From assembly GCF_029946515.1 (NCBI RefSeq), contig NZ_JARZHH010000003.1, positions 62,001 through 126,000 on the forward strand: a DNA stretch of 64,000 nucleotides, read 5' to 3'. Below are positions 1 to 8,836 of the stretch, one piece after another. Made by a program: the position numbers and the translations under genes. The notes under the pieces were generated by a model. It was not told where the DNA came from. It searched no databases and saw only the letters and a program-made list of their open reading frames with translations. Position 1 is the first letter of the stretch. Every line of letters begins with the position of its first letter. Source of the stretch: Polyangium sp. 6x1 (GTDB lineage: Bacteria > Myxococcota_A > Polyangia > Polyangiales > Polyangiaceae).

Positions 1-2
1 GC

Positions 3-155
3 GTCCCGTGGGCGCGGGCCACGCATCGCTTCGGGAGCGGCAAGACCGAGGTCCAGCACGAGGACATGGTCGACAACTGGTACAAGTTCGGATTCGTCGT
101 ACGGCAGCCGGACAAGACGCAGATCGAGACCGAGCGCGCGCCGCACATTCCCTGA
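3..155 (+). CDS. C-terminal fragment of a possible LodA/GoxA-like oxidase
   Basis: An open frame enters from the left edge and stops at 153-155, giving the last 50 residues of a protein. The segment contains DMVDNWYKFGFVVRQ. A Trp followed by a G-F-V-V strand near the C-terminus recalls what I remember of LodA-like quinone amino-acid oxidases, which end in a similar W..LGFV stretch. This rests on one short motif, and the catalytic region lies outside the window. It could equally be the end of an unrelated protein. The overlapping frame starting at 8 looks like a shadow. Confidence 0.35.
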   Translation, partial: VPWARATHRFGSGKTEVQHEDMVDNWYKFGFVVRQPDKTQIETERAPHIP

Positions 156-274
156 GCATTCCTGCCCCCCGCCCCCCGGCGTTCGCTCCGAACCGTAGCG
201 CCACAGACAGAACACCGACGCGGGCGTCCCAGGTGCGTTGACGCTCCTGCCTCCCCGGTGCGACCATCCCGGCC

Positions 275-1162
275 ATGCAGGAAACGATGAACCACGTCAG
301 CGCGGGCCTCACGAGCTTGAAGACCACGCTCGTCGAGTTCGCCGTGCGGTACGGGCTTCAGATCCTCGGCGCGTCCGTCATCGTCTTCGTCGGGCTCAAG
401 GCCGCGGGATACCTGACCCGGATGCTCGACGCGTGGCTCGAAAAGAGGACCACGATCGACGTCGCGCTCCGGACCCTCCTCGTCCGCCTGCTCCGCCTCG
501 TCGTCGTCGGCGCCACGATCGTCATTGCCGCCGAGAAGATCGGCGTCCCCGTCGCCTCGCTCATCGCCGGCCTCGGCGTCGCCGGCGTCGGCATCGGCCT
601 CGCGATGCAGGGCGTGCTTTCGAACCTCATCGCGGGCATGACGATCTTTTTCCTCAAGCCCTTCAAGGTCGGCGAATACATCGACGTCCTCAAGGAGCAC
701 GGCGAGGTCGTCGATATCACGTTGTTCTCGACGACCCTGCGCCACACCGATCAATCCCTGATCGTCATCCCGAACCGCCAGATTTCCGGGGAAATCCTGC
801 ACAACTACGGGACGAAGCGCCAGCTCGACATCGAGATCGGCATTGCGTACGCCTCCGATATCGGCAAGGCGATCGACGTCGCGACGGAGACGGTCCTCGC
901 CGATCCGCGTGTCCTCCGCGAGCCCGCGCCGCTCATCGGCATTCGCAAGGTGGGCGACGCCGTGCTCACGATCTCGGCGCGCCCCTGGGTGCCCGTCCCC
1001 GACTTCGAGCAGGCGCACCTCGGCCTGTATCGCGCGCTCGTCGAGGCGTTCCGCGAGCACGGCGTCGACATGCCCTTCCCCCAGCGCGAGATCCGCGTGG
1101 TCCACGCGGAGACCGGCGCGACGCGGGCCGTCCTCGGCGCGCCGGTCGTCAAGGTCAACTGA
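275..1162 (+). CDS. MscS-family small-conductance mechanosensitive channel
   Basis: The 295-residue protein has the MscS layout and would act in the inner membrane, releasing solutes under hypo-osmotic stress. An N-terminal hydrophobic helix (about residues 22-45) and a second (about 68-90) precede the Gly/Ala-rich pore helix GLGVAGVGIGLAMQG at about 108-122. After it come the beta-domain signature, including F-K-V-G-E-Y-I and I-P-N-R-Q, and an alpha/beta C-terminal domain ending in the usual P-F-P-Q-R-E motif. The length matches the E. coli MscS class (about 286 residues). ATG 275 is used; ATG 287, four codons in, is an alternative. It converges with the next gene, 9 bp away. Confidence 0.93.
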   Translation: MQETMNHVSAGLTSLKTTLVEFAVRYGLQILGASVIVFVGLKAAGYLTRMLDAWLEKRTTIDVALRTLLVRLLRLVVVGATIVIAAEKIGVPVASLIAGLGVAGVGIGLAMQGVLSNLIAGMTIFFLKPFKVGEYIDVLKEHGEVVDITLFSTTLRHTDQSLIVIPNRQISGEILHNYGTKRQLDIEIGIAYASDIGKAIDVATETVLADPRVLREPAPLIGIRKVGDAVLTISARPWVPVPDFEQAHLGLYRALVEAFREHGVDMPFPQREIRVVHAETGATRAVLGAPVVKVN

Positions 1163-1171
1163 CGCGGGTGG

Positions 1172-1975
1172 TCACTCGTCGTGCACCTTGAGCCCCGGGA
1201 TGCCCAGCATCACGGCCTGACCGCTCACGGCCGAGCCCGCGATGTGCAGGTTCTTCAGGTTCTTGAGCCCCTTCAGCGGCGAAAGATCGGTCACGCGCGT
1301 GTTCTTCATCTGAAGCATCTCGAGCTTCGTCAGCTTGGAGAGCGGCGTCAGATCCGTCACCTCGGTCTCGTCGATCTGCAGCTCCGTCAGGCTCGTCAGC
1401 CCTGACAGCGGCGTGAGATCCTTGACCGGCGTCCGGCCGATATCGAGCCGATCGAGCTTCGCGAGGCCCGCGAGCGGCGTGAGGTCTTTGACCTGCGTGG
1501 CCGCGATGCGAAGCGACTCGATCGTCGTGAGCGTCTTCAGCGGGCTCAGATCTTCGATCTTCCCGGGCGGCAGGTAGACGCCCTTCACCGACGTGAACAG
1601 CGGGAAGATGCACGGGTCGATCTCGTCGAGCTTCACCTCGGTGAGCTTCAGCGTCTTCACTTTGCCGAGGTCCGCCTTCGTCAGCGCGCCCTCGGGCTTC
1701 TGCGCCTGGCTGCGCACGGCGTTCTCGAACGCCGGATCCGTGAACGTGATCGTCGCGTCCTTCGAGCACACGACGTCCTTCTTCTTCGGCGGCGGGGCCG
1801 GCTCCGCGGCGCTCGGCGTGGGCGCGGGCGTGGGCGCCTGTGCGGCGGAGGCGACGGGCGCGGCGCTCGGCTTCGGGGGCGCGGCGTCGGGCTTCTTTTC
1901 GTCGCATCCGACGAGCGACGTGAGGGCGATCGAGAGGGCGAAACCCGCGAGGGGAGCGATCGTTCGGGGCAGCAT
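1172..1975 (-). CDS. Leucine-rich-repeat lipoprotein
   Basis: This 267-residue protein starts with a lipoprotein signal ending L-V-G-C (Cys24), then an Ala/Pro-rich linker to about residue 68. From about residue 75 it carries short leucine-rich repeats of the internalin/SDS22 type, with recurring V-x-D-L-T/S-P-L followed by L-x-x-L spaced about 22 residues apart (about five copies). Such repeats form a curved scaffold for protein binding, here probably on the periplasmic face of a membrane. No enzymatic motif is visible. It is transcribed divergently from the membrane protein at 2101 across 125 bp. Confidence 0.8.
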   Translation of the reverse strand: MLPRTIAPLAGFALSIALTSLVGCDEKKPDAAPPKPSAAPVASAAQAPTPAPTPSAAEPAPPPKKKDVVCSKDATITFTDPAFENAVRSQAQKPEGALTKADLGKVKTLKLTEVKLDEIDPCIFPLFTSVKGVYLPPGKIEDLSPLKTLTTIESLRIAATQVKDLTPLAGLAKLDRLDIGRTPVKDLTPLSGLTSLTELQIDETEVTDLTPLSKLTKLEMLQMKNTRVTDLSPLKGLKNLKNLHIAGSAVSGQAVMLGIPGLKVHDE

Positions 1976-2100
1976 CGGCGCCGATGGTACAAGGGCCGTC
2001 TGCGGAGGGGTAGATCCTGGCTACGGCGGGACGAACGCGCCGTTGCGCCGCGTCACGATCACCCGTACCATCGGGTCTCCCGCGAACCGCGAGGGAGCAC

Positions 2101-3366
2101 TTGACGGCCGCACGACTCGACTTCGGCAACACGCTGAGCGAATTGGCGCTCGCCCCGACCTACAGGGCGTTCGAGAGCTTTCGCGAGGTGCGCGTCCCGC
2201 AAGGCCTCGCCGAGGTCTCGCACGACAGGCTGCTCGGGGCGCTCACGTCGGCCGTCGAGATCACGGCGAAGCGGCTCGGCCTCAAGGCCCGCGACGTCGA
2301 GGCGATCCTGCCGTGGGCCGGGTACATGGGCCAGCTCCAGCAGCTCGAGCGCGCGCGCGTCGAGGCGCAGAGCGTCTTCGAGCAGTACGCGGCCTCGGTC
2401 GGAGGCCTCCTCACGGGCCTCGCCGGCGCCACGATGGAGGTCGATCCCAAGCGCAAGAGCGCCGCGCAGACGCTCACGAACGTGGCGCGCCGCTTCTCGC
2501 GCGAGCGCGCGCTCGTGGGCCCGCTGAAGGTGCTCGCGGCCGAGCTCGAGGCCTGGGAAGAGGCCATGGAGAAGGCCGGAGAGCTCATCGATCGGAGCCG
2601 GCTCGTCCATCGGCACCTGCAAAGGCGGCAGCTCTTTCGCGTCTCGCTCGTGTTCTTGATCTTCGCGATCTGCTCGGTCGCGGCCGCGTTCGTGATCCGC
2701 GAGCGCCGCATCGCCGCTGCGCGTCAGAAGCTCGACGCGCGCATCACGGCCGCGACCGATCCGTGCTCGATCACGGACATCGACGAGGAAGAGAAGCGGC
2801 ACGCGCTCCCCGAGCATTTCACGCGGATCGACGAGAAGAAGAAGGTCTGCGAGGAGCGCCGCGCGCGCGAGCGGTACGAGGCCTCGTGCGACGCGCTCGC
2901 GAAGGCCGTCGAGTCGGGCAAGCTCTCTGCGGAGGACAAGGCGACCGCGAAGACCGCCGCCGAGAAGCTCGAGCGCGCCGCGGAGGGCAAGCTCGTCGCC
3001 GCGGACCTCATGGCCAAAGAGTCCGAGATGCCGTGCGGCGACACGAAGGCGAAGGGCCGCATCTGGCTCGCGTACGCGCGCGGCGCGGCGCGCTCGTCGG
3101 CCGCATGGGCCGACGTGCCGGAGATCTCCGAGGACCTGAAGAAGGCGCTCGCTTCGAAGGATCTCGAGAAGGAGACGGCCTACAAAAAGGGCATCGCGCC
3201 GGACGCCGAAGAGGTCGCGTCCCGCGCGATCAAGGGCGACGCCGTGGCCATGGAGCGCGCCGAGAAGCTCTGCAATGGTCGTGCGGCCTACGGGCTCGAA
3301 GTCGGCAAGAAGTGTCAGCGCTTCCTTCAGATTCTCGCAGGGCTCGCGAAGCAAAAAAAGAAGTGA
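2101..3366 (+). CDS. Single-pass membrane protein of unknown function
   Basis: I do not recognise this 421-residue protein. It begins with a helical, charged domain (residues 1-175), then one clear transmembrane helix around residues 182-201 (VFLIFAICSVAAAFVI), then a charged, Lys/Glu/Ala-rich domain with several Cys residues (for example D-P-C-S and S-E-M-P-C-G). The start is TTG 2101, because GAGGGAG at 2091-2097 gives a good ribosome binding site and no ATG lies nearby. The single helix between a large N-terminal and a large C-terminal domain suggests a signalling or scaffold role, but nothing proves it. The kinase gene follows 120 bp downstream. Confidence 0.7.
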   Translation: MTAARLDFGNTLSELALAPTYRAFESFREVRVPQGLAEVSHDRLLGALTSAVEITAKRLGLKARDVEAILPWAGYMGQLQQLERARVEAQSVFEQYAASVGGLLTGLAGATMEVDPKRKSAAQTLTNVARRFSRERALVGPLKVLAAELEAWEEAMEKAGELIDRSRLVHRHLQRRQLFRVSLVFLIFAICSVAAAFVIRERRIAAARQKLDARITAATDPCSITDIDEEEKRHALPEHFTRIDEKKKVCEERRARERYEASCDALAKAVESGKLSAEDKATAKTAAEKLERAAEGKLVAADLMAKESEMPCGDTKAKGRIWLAYARGAARSSAAWADVPEISEDLKKALASKDLEKETAYKKGIAPDAEEVASRAIKGDAVAMERAEKLCNGRAAYGLEVGKKCQRFLQILAGLAKQKKK

Positions 3367-3399
3367 GCTGCGCGCCCGTGAAACCCCGGTGTTGACGTT

Positions 3400-3434
3400 G
3401 GGGGCTCCGCTCCGCGAGCGGAGCTCGCGCCCCC
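3400..3434. repeat. GC-rich inverted repeat
   Basis: The arms GGGGGC and GCCCCC enclose an inner CGCTC/GAGCG stem, forming a strong GC hairpin between the membrane-protein gene and the kinase. There is no T-run, so intrinsic termination is doubtful. From memory, short GGGGGCTCCGC/GCCCCC elements recur between genes in Polyangia genomes, so this may be one member of a dispersed family. Confidence 0.5.
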
Positions 3435-3486
3435 AAACCCCCCGCGCGCCTTGACAGCCTCGCGACGAGACGGTTCGATCAGCACG

Positions 3487-4827
3487 ATGGAGCGCGCGGC
3501 CGACGACGTCTTCCAGCGAGCCCGTGCGCGCGTGGGCCAGGTCCTGCGCGGCAAGTGGCGGCTCGACCACCTGCTCGGCGTCGGCGGCACCGCGTGCGTC
3601 TACGCGGCGACGCATCGGAACGGCAAGCGCGGCGCGGTGAAGCTCCTCCGCCCCGAGTTCGCGACCGACGAGGAAGCGCGCCATCGCTTCCTGCGCGAAG
3701 GGTACGTCGCCAACCGGATCGAGCATCCCGGCGCGGTCGCCGTGCTCGACGACGACACCGCGGAGGACGGCGCGGTTTTCCTCGTGATGGAGCTCCTCGA
3801 AGGGCAGAACCTCGAGGAGCGCGGGCGCTCGCAGCCCGGCGGCCGCCTGCATCCGTCCGAGGTCGCGTTCGTCGCGGAGCGCCTGCTCGACGTCCTCGCG
3901 GCCGCGCACGACAAGGGCATCGTGCATCGGGATCTGAAGCCCGAGAACGTGTTCTTGACCCGAACGGGCCAGGTGAAGATCCTCGATTTCGGCATCGCGC
4001 GCATGCGCGACAACACGGCCGTCGGGGGCGTCGGTCGCGCGACGGAGGTCGGCAGCGTCATGGGCACGCCGGCCTTCATGCCGCCCGAGCAGGCGCTCGG
4101 GCATACGGCCGAGATCGACGCGCGCACCGACCTCTGGGCGCTCGGCGCGGTCATGTATTACGCGCTCTCCGGCCGGCTCGTCCACGAGGCCGAGACCGTG
4201 AACAAGGTCCTGCTTCTGGCGATGACGCGGCAAGCGCCGCCGATCGCATCGATCGTGCCCGGCCTCCCTTCGAGCTTCTGCGAGGTCGTCGATCACGCGC
4301 TCGCCTTCGATCGCCAGCGCCGCTGGCCCGACGCGCGCGCGATGCAGCGCGCCCTCCGCGCGGTGATGCAGCACATGCCGCCGGCGCCGCCGATCACGAT
4401 GGGCCCGGCCGCGACGGGCGCTGCAAACGTGCCCGGCGCGGCGCGCCTCACGGGCTCGCCGTTCTCGCGTGACGCCTCTTCGCCGCTGCCCTCGCGAAAA
4501 ACCCTCCTCGTGGGCGTCTCGCTCGCGGCGGCCCTCGTGCTCGGTGCGGGCGGGTTTTTCCTCGTCCGCGTCCGCGGCGCGACGCCTGCTTCGGCGGCGA
4601 CGCCTCCCACCGCGGCCTTGCCCGAGCCTGCGCGGTCCGTCGCCCTCGCGCAGGCCGTGTCCGCGGCGCCCGCGCCGTCTGCCGCTGCCGCGCCCGCGCC
4701 TTCGGCGAGCGCTCCTTTGCCGGCGACGACCGGACCGCGTGTCGCGCCTGCCTCGACGCCCGCTCCGAAACCCTCCACGAAGCCGCCGCAGGGCGGCACG
4801 ACGAAGGACATCTTCAGCGAATGGTGA
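3487..4827 (+). CDS. Membrane-anchored eukaryotic-like Ser/Thr protein kinase
   Basis: This is a 446-residue Hanks-type kinase. Visible elements are a glycine loop GVGGTACVYA (31-40), the ATP-binding Lys52 in G-A-V-K-L-L, the C-helix Glu71, the catalytic loop H-R-D-L-K-P-E-N (148-155), D-F-G (167-169) and P-P-E in the activation segment (199-201). A Pro/Ala-rich linker leads to one transmembrane helix (about 339-360) and an Ala/Pro/Ser-rich tail outside the cytoplasm, with no recognisable sensor domain. ATG 3487 is preferred over the upstream TTG 3451 because the kinase fold starts soon after it. The stop overlaps the next start by 7 nt, implying coupled translation. Confidence 0.92.
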   Translation: MERAADDVFQRARARVGQVLRGKWRLDHLLGVGGTACVYAATHRNGKRGAVKLLRPEFATDEEARHRFLREGYVANRIEHPGAVAVLDDDTAEDGAVFLVMELLEGQNLEERGRSQPGGRLHPSEVAFVAERLLDVLAAAHDKGIVHRDLKPENVFLTRTGQVKILDFGIARMRDNTAVGGVGRATEVGSVMGTPAFMPPEQALGHTAEIDARTDLWALGAVMYYALSGRLVHEAETVNKVLLLAMTRQAPPIASIVPGLPSSFCEVVDHALAFDRQRRWPDARAMQRALRAVMQHMPPAPPITMGPAATGAANVPGAARLTGSPFSRDASSPLPSRKTLLVGVSLAAALVLGAGGFFLVRVRGATPASAATPPTAALPEPARSVALAQAVSAAPAPSAAAAPAPSASAPLPATTGPRVAPASTPAPKPSTKPPQGGTTKDIFSEW

Positions 4828-5795
4828 CCTGGAAGAACGACCGCTCGACCTGGGAGCGGCGCAAGCTGCGCGCCGTGGGGATCAGCGCGGCGCTTCTTTC
4901 CCTTTTGCTCGCGCGCCCTGCGGCCGCCGACAAGACCGACGACGACGCGCGCCGCGCCGAGGAGCTCTTCAAGGAGGCGCGCGCGGCCATCGACCGGAAC
5001 GATTACGTCGCGGCTTGCCCCAAGTTCGAGGAGAGCCTCGCGCTCGTCCGCCGCGCGGGCACGCTCTTCAACCTCGCGCAATGCGAGGAGCACGAGGGGC
5101 GCCTCGTCACGGCGCTGCGTTATTACAAGGAAGGCATCGTCGTCCTCGACCCCGGCGACCCGCGCCTCGCGCCTTCGAAGAAGAAGCTCGCGGAGATCGA
5201 GCCTCGCATCCCGTACCTCACGATCAAGCCCAAGACGGAGCTGCCCAAGGACGCCCGCGTCACGATCGACGGCAAGGAGGCCGAGGGGGTCGGCGTCGCG
5301 ATCCCCGTCAATCCCGGCACGCGCACCGTCTCGGTGCTCGCGCCGAAGCGCACCGAGGAAAAGTTCGTCGTCGAGGTCGGCGAGGCGGAGCAGGTGGAGA
5401 TCCTCGTCAGCGCCGGCAAGGTCATCATCGAGCCGACGCGGCCGGTGACCGCCGTCCTCGGGCCGCGGCGCATCGCGGGCCTTGCGGCGCTCGGCGTGGG
5501 CGGGCTCGGGTTCGTCGGAGCGATCATCACGGGCGGGATCGTCGTCTCGGCGAATGGGCGCGTCGAGGAGGGGTGTCCTCGCGTGCAATGCGACACGGCG
5601 AAGGGGTACGAGGCGGCCGAGCTCGGCAAGACGATGCTCGTGGCGAATGCGATCGCGTGGGGCGTGGGGATTGCGGGCGCGGGCGCGGGGGCCGTGCTCC
5701 TGCTGCTCGACGGGAAAAAGAGCCGGGAAAAAACCAAGACCGGCCATTCCTTCGTCGTCGGGCCCGGCTTCGTGGGGGTCGAAGGGAAGTTTTGA
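4821..5795 (+). CDS. TPR-containing exported protein with PEGA-like domain
   Basis: The 324-residue protein has an N-terminal signal or anchor (about residues 17-37, ending A-A-A-D), then a helical TPR-like region including A-E-E-L-F-K-E-A-R-A-A-I and C-P-K-F-E-E-S-L. A beta-rich segment with V-T-I-D-G-K-E (about 145-195) resembles a PEGA domain. Two C-terminal hydrophobic helices follow (about 214-235 and 273-295). In Polyangia, proteins of this build are commonly encoded next to Ser/Thr kinases. Here it overlaps the kinase by 7 nt and the next gene by one base, so it probably belongs to the same signalling unit. Its ligand or partner is unknown. Confidence 0.75.
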   Translation: MVTWKNDRSTWERRKLRAVGISAALLSLLLARPAAADKTDDDARRAEELFKEARAAIDRNDYVAACPKFEESLALVRRAGTLFNLAQCEEHEGRLVTALRYYKEGIVVLDPGDPRLAPSKKKLAEIEPRIPYLTIKPKTELPKDARVTIDGKEAEGVGVAIPVNPGTRTVSVLAPKRTEEKFVVEVGEAEQVEILVSAGKVIIEPTRPVTAVLGPRRIAGLAALGVGGLGFVGAIITGGIVVSANGRVEEGCPRVQCDTAKGYEAAELGKTMLVANAIAWGVGIAGAGAGAVLLLLDGKKSREKTKTGHSFVVGPGFVGVEGKF

Positions 5796-7114
5796 TGCGA
5801 TCCACGAAGAAGACGCAGGTGCTCTCCCGGGCCCTCGCCCTGTCGCTCGTCCTCGGCGCGGGCGGGTGCGTGGTCCTCGGCTACGATTTCGACAAGCAGC
5901 CGCCGGTCTCGTGCGAGCGAGCGCAGGACTGTCCGGGCGAGGACACCGCGTGCGGCAAGCGGGCCTGCGAGCAGGGCGTGTGCAACTTCGTCGACGTGAA
6001 GCCCGCGGGGGAAAAACCCCTCGGCCAGCCGCTCCACGATTGCCAGGACGTGACCTGTGACGGCGCGGGGCATGCCGTCTCCAAGCCGGCGCCGGATCAG
6101 CTCCCCGAGGATGGAAGCGAGTGCACCGAGGACAAGTGCGTCGATGGCACGCCGCTCCTCGTGCCGTTCGAGAACACCACGGCTTGTGGCAAGGACAAGC
6201 TGCTCACGTGCAACGGTCTCGGGTCCTGCGCGGGTTGCACGATGCCGAGCCAATGCGGCGACGAGGGCCCCTGCTTGAAATGGTCGTGCGAGGAAGGCGT
6301 CTGCATACGAGCCTTCACGCCGGCGGGCACGATCGTCGCGAACACGGTGACGGGCGATTGCGTGGCGGAGGCCTGCGACGGCGCGGGCAACCTTGGCCAG
6401 ATCCTCGATCCGACGGACGCGGCCGACGACGGCGATCCCTGCACCGACGACATCTGCACGGACACGGGCACCGAGCACGCGAATGCAGCGAACGGCACTC
6501 CGTGCGAGGGCGTCTGTCAATCGTGCACGGACGGCGTCTGCGGCGATTGCAGCCCCGGGTTCGTGTGCGATGGCGTGGAGAAGTGCGTCTCGACGGGCGA
6601 CCAGCCCGTGGGGGCGGTGTGCATGAACAATCCCGATTGCATGACCGGCTTTTGTGTCCAGGGGGTCTGCTGCGACAGCGCCTGTGACGGCAAGTGCATG
6701 GGGTGCATCAAGACGGCGACCGGAATGCCGAACGGCGTATGCGCGCCGGCCCTCGACGGCAACAATCCGGGGGGGCGTTGCACGGGCGCGGACACCTGCG
6801 TCGGCGGGATGTGCCGGTGTGAGAACGGCGTGCAGGACGGGAGCGAGGCCAAGGTCGATTGCGGCGGGGTCTGCGCGCCGTGCGCGGGCCAGTGGTTCTG
6901 CAATGGCGTGGCCGGCTGCGGCGCGCCCAAGCAACAATGCTGCGGGGCCGAGTGCATCTCCGATTGCCCCGACGACACGACGGCGTGCTTCGAGATCCAG
7001 GCCATGCCGTGTTTCCTCGGCGAGCCGGCGAGGTCGTTCACGGGCGGCACGGTGAAGGACGGCGGGTGCTTCTTTCAATATGCGTGCGAACGCATGACGT
7101 GCATCTGCCAGTAA
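5795..7114 (+). CDS. Cysteine-rich lipoprotein
   Basis: This 439-residue protein starts at an ATG sharing one base with the previous TGA (TGATG). It has a lipoprotein signal ending G-A-G-G-C (Cys25). The rest is very rich in Cys, with repeated units such as C-x-x-x-x-C-G-x-x-x-C and D-G-D-P-C-T-D-D, resembling the EGF-like and Dickkopf-like Cys-rich repeats common in myxobacterial surface proteins. It probably folds as a disulfide-stabilised extracellular rod. No catalytic motif is seen. The link to the kinase and TPR genes suggests co-expression; a function for the set is not evident. Confidence 0.8.
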   Translation: MRSTKKTQVLSRALALSLVLGAGGCVVLGYDFDKQPPVSCERAQDCPGEDTACGKRACEQGVCNFVDVKPAGEKPLGQPLHDCQDVTCDGAGHAVSKPAPDQLPEDGSECTEDKCVDGTPLLVPFENTTACGKDKLLTCNGLGSCAGCTMPSQCGDEGPCLKWSCEEGVCIRAFTPAGTIVANTVTGDCVAEACDGAGNLGQILDPTDAADDGDPCTDDICTDTGTEHANAANGTPCEGVCQSCTDGVCGDCSPGFVCDGVEKCVSTGDQPVGAVCMNNPDCMTGFCVQGVCCDSACDGKCMGCIKTATGMPNGVCAPALDGNNPGGRCTGADTCVGGMCRCENGVQDGSEAKVDCGGVCAPCAGQWFCNGVAGCGAPKQQCCGAECISDCPDDTTACFEIQAMPCFLGEPARSFTGGTVKDGGCFFQYACERMTCICQ

Positions 7115-7162
7115 TCGCCCGTCGCACTTGACCCTGCCGGCTTGCCGGCCGAAGCTTGCCGC

Positions 7163-8836
7163 GTGCACTCGCTCCGCCCGCTCCGAGGTGTCCTCCTCGC
7201 GCTGACGTGCCTGGCGCTGCCGATCCGCGCCCACGCCACGCCCGATGCTTCGGCGCTTTCGCCCGGCGCCGCGTCTGCAGCGGCCGCCGCTTCCGCTTCC
7301 GCTCCCGCTCCCGCGCCCGCTTCCGCTTCCGCTCCCGCGCCCGCGCCCGCTTCCGCTCCCGCTCCCGCCGCCGCTTCCGCTTCCGCCGCCGCCTCCGCCC
7401 CTCCTCCCACCGCCGAAGGCGTCCCCGTCCGTGTCCGCGATGCGCGCCTCTTCGCGCTTCGTGTCCCCCGCGCGGGTGAATCTCCCGAGGAGCGCGCGCG
7501 CGCCGCGACGATGGCCCTGCGCGCGGCCGCCGAGAGCGGCGAACAGGCGGCCGTGCGGGTCGAGCGCCGCGGCGATGAAGCTCTCGTCATCGTCGCCGAT
7601 CGAACCATCGTCACCTTTGGCCCCGACGACGCCGCGTCCGCCGGCGAGCCCAGCGCGGCCACGCTCGCCGAGGATGTCGCCGGCCGCGTCCGGGTCGCGC
7701 TCGCCAAGGAGCAATCGCGCAGCGCCGCGCTCCTCACCTTGCTCTCCGTCGCGCTCGTCGTGCTCTCGGGCATGGTCGCCCTCTTCTTCGCCCGCAAGAT
7801 CGGCCAGATCGCCGACCGGGCGCGCGCCTTCCTGGAGGAGCACCCCGAGCGGATCCCCGCGATTCGCCTGCAATCGATCGAGGTCGTGCGGCCGGAGTCC
7901 TTCCGCGCCGCCATGCTCATCGCCACGAAGGCCGCGCGTGTCCTCTTTCGGCTCGGCATCTTTTATGGCTGGGTCCTCATCGGCCTCTCGCTCTTCGAGC
8001 CCACGCGCGGTTATGCCGAGCGCCTCAGCGGCTTCGTCTTCGGCCCGCTTTATTCGCTCCTCGCGCGCCTCATCGGCTCGCTCCCCTTGCTCGTCGTCGC
8101 GGTCATCGCCGCGATCGCCCTCATCGTCCTCGTCCGCTTCATCAGCCTGTTTTTCGAGGGCGTCGCGCGCGGCCAGACGACCCTCGATTGGCTCCCGGCC
8201 GATCTCGCCGCGCCGACGAGCATCCTCGTCCGGGCCGCGGTGGTCATCGGGTTTTTTCTGGTCGCCGCGCCGCTCGTGCTCGGCGACGACGACGGCGCCC
8301 TCGTGCGCGCCGGGACGGCCGTGATCGCGGCGCTCGCCCTCTCCACCACGCCCGTCGTCGCCAGCGCGGCCGTGGGGATCGTCGTCGTGTACGGCCGGCG
8401 TTTGTCCGTCGGCGATCACGCCGAAATCGGCGGGCGTGCGGGAAGAGTACGCGCGGTCTCGCTCCTCGAAGTGGAGCTCGAAGGCGAGGACGGCACGTTT
8501 CGTATCCCGCACCTTTATTCGCTCGTGCGGCCCACGCGCCTCCTTGGCCCCGAGCCGCCGGTCTCGGTCGAGGTCACGCTCGAAACGAGGGCCCTCGACG
8601 AGGAGGTGCGCGAGCTCTTGCGCGAGGCGGCGGGCGCCGTGGGCAGCCGGCCGCGCGTCGAGCTCGTGCGGCTCGACGCCGAGGGCGCTTGTTATCGCGT
8701 CACCGCGCATCGCGCCGGCGCGGGCGCTTCGAGCGAGCTCGTGGTGATCCTCGCCGAGGCGCTCTCCGCCGCCGAGATCCCGCTCGCGCGGGCCGGCGTG
8801 CGCGTCGTGGCTACTTCCCGACCTGCGCGCGCATGA
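7163..8836 (+). CDS. MscS-like membrane protein with Ala/Ser/Pro low-complexity segment
   Basis: The 557-residue protein has a signal peptide (about 1-23, ending A-H-A), then a low-complexity stretch of Ala, Ser and Pro (about 25-85), a periplasmic alpha/beta domain (about 86-190), and several transmembrane helices between about 195 and 415. After the last helix, a short beta-domain with V-G-D-H-A-E-I-G-G-R and a C-terminal alpha/beta domain follow the MscS order, so it may be a large mechanosensitive-channel relative. The pore helix is not as clear as in the gene at 275. GTG 7163 is used because it directly starts a signal peptide. The 3' end overlaps the convergent gene by 26 bp. Confidence 0.7.
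   Translation: MHSLRPLRGVLLALTCLALPIRAHATPDASALSPGAASAAAAASASAPAPAPASASAPAPAPASAPAPAAASASAAASAPPPTAEGVPVRVRDARLFALRVPRAGESPEERARAATMALRAAAESGEQAAVRVERRGDEALVIVADRTIVTFGPDDAASAGEPSAATLAEDVAGRVRVALAKEQSRSAALLTLLSVALVVLSGMVALFFARKIGQIADRARAFLEEHPERIPAIRLQSIEVVRPESFRAAMLIATKAARVLFRLGIFYGWVLIGLSLFEPTRGYAERLSGFVFGPLYSLLARLIGSLPLLVVAVIAAIALIVLVRFISLFFEGVARGQTTLDWLPADLAAPTSILVRAAVVIGFFLVAAPLVLGDDDGALVRAGTAVIAALALSTTPVVASAAVGIVVVYGRRLSVGDHAEIGGRAGRVRAVSLLEVELEGEDGTFRIPHLYSLVRPTRLLGPEPPVSVEVTLETRALDEEVRELLREAAGAVGSRPRVELVRLDAEGACYRVTAHRAGAGASSELVVILAEALSAAEIPLARAGVRVVATSRPARA

Noticed and set aside
5123-8710. A 1195-codon open frame on the minus strand
   Set aside because: It lies opposite three well-supported plus-strand genes and consists of Arg/Asp/Ala-rich low-complexity sequence, the usual antisense shadow in high-GC DNA.
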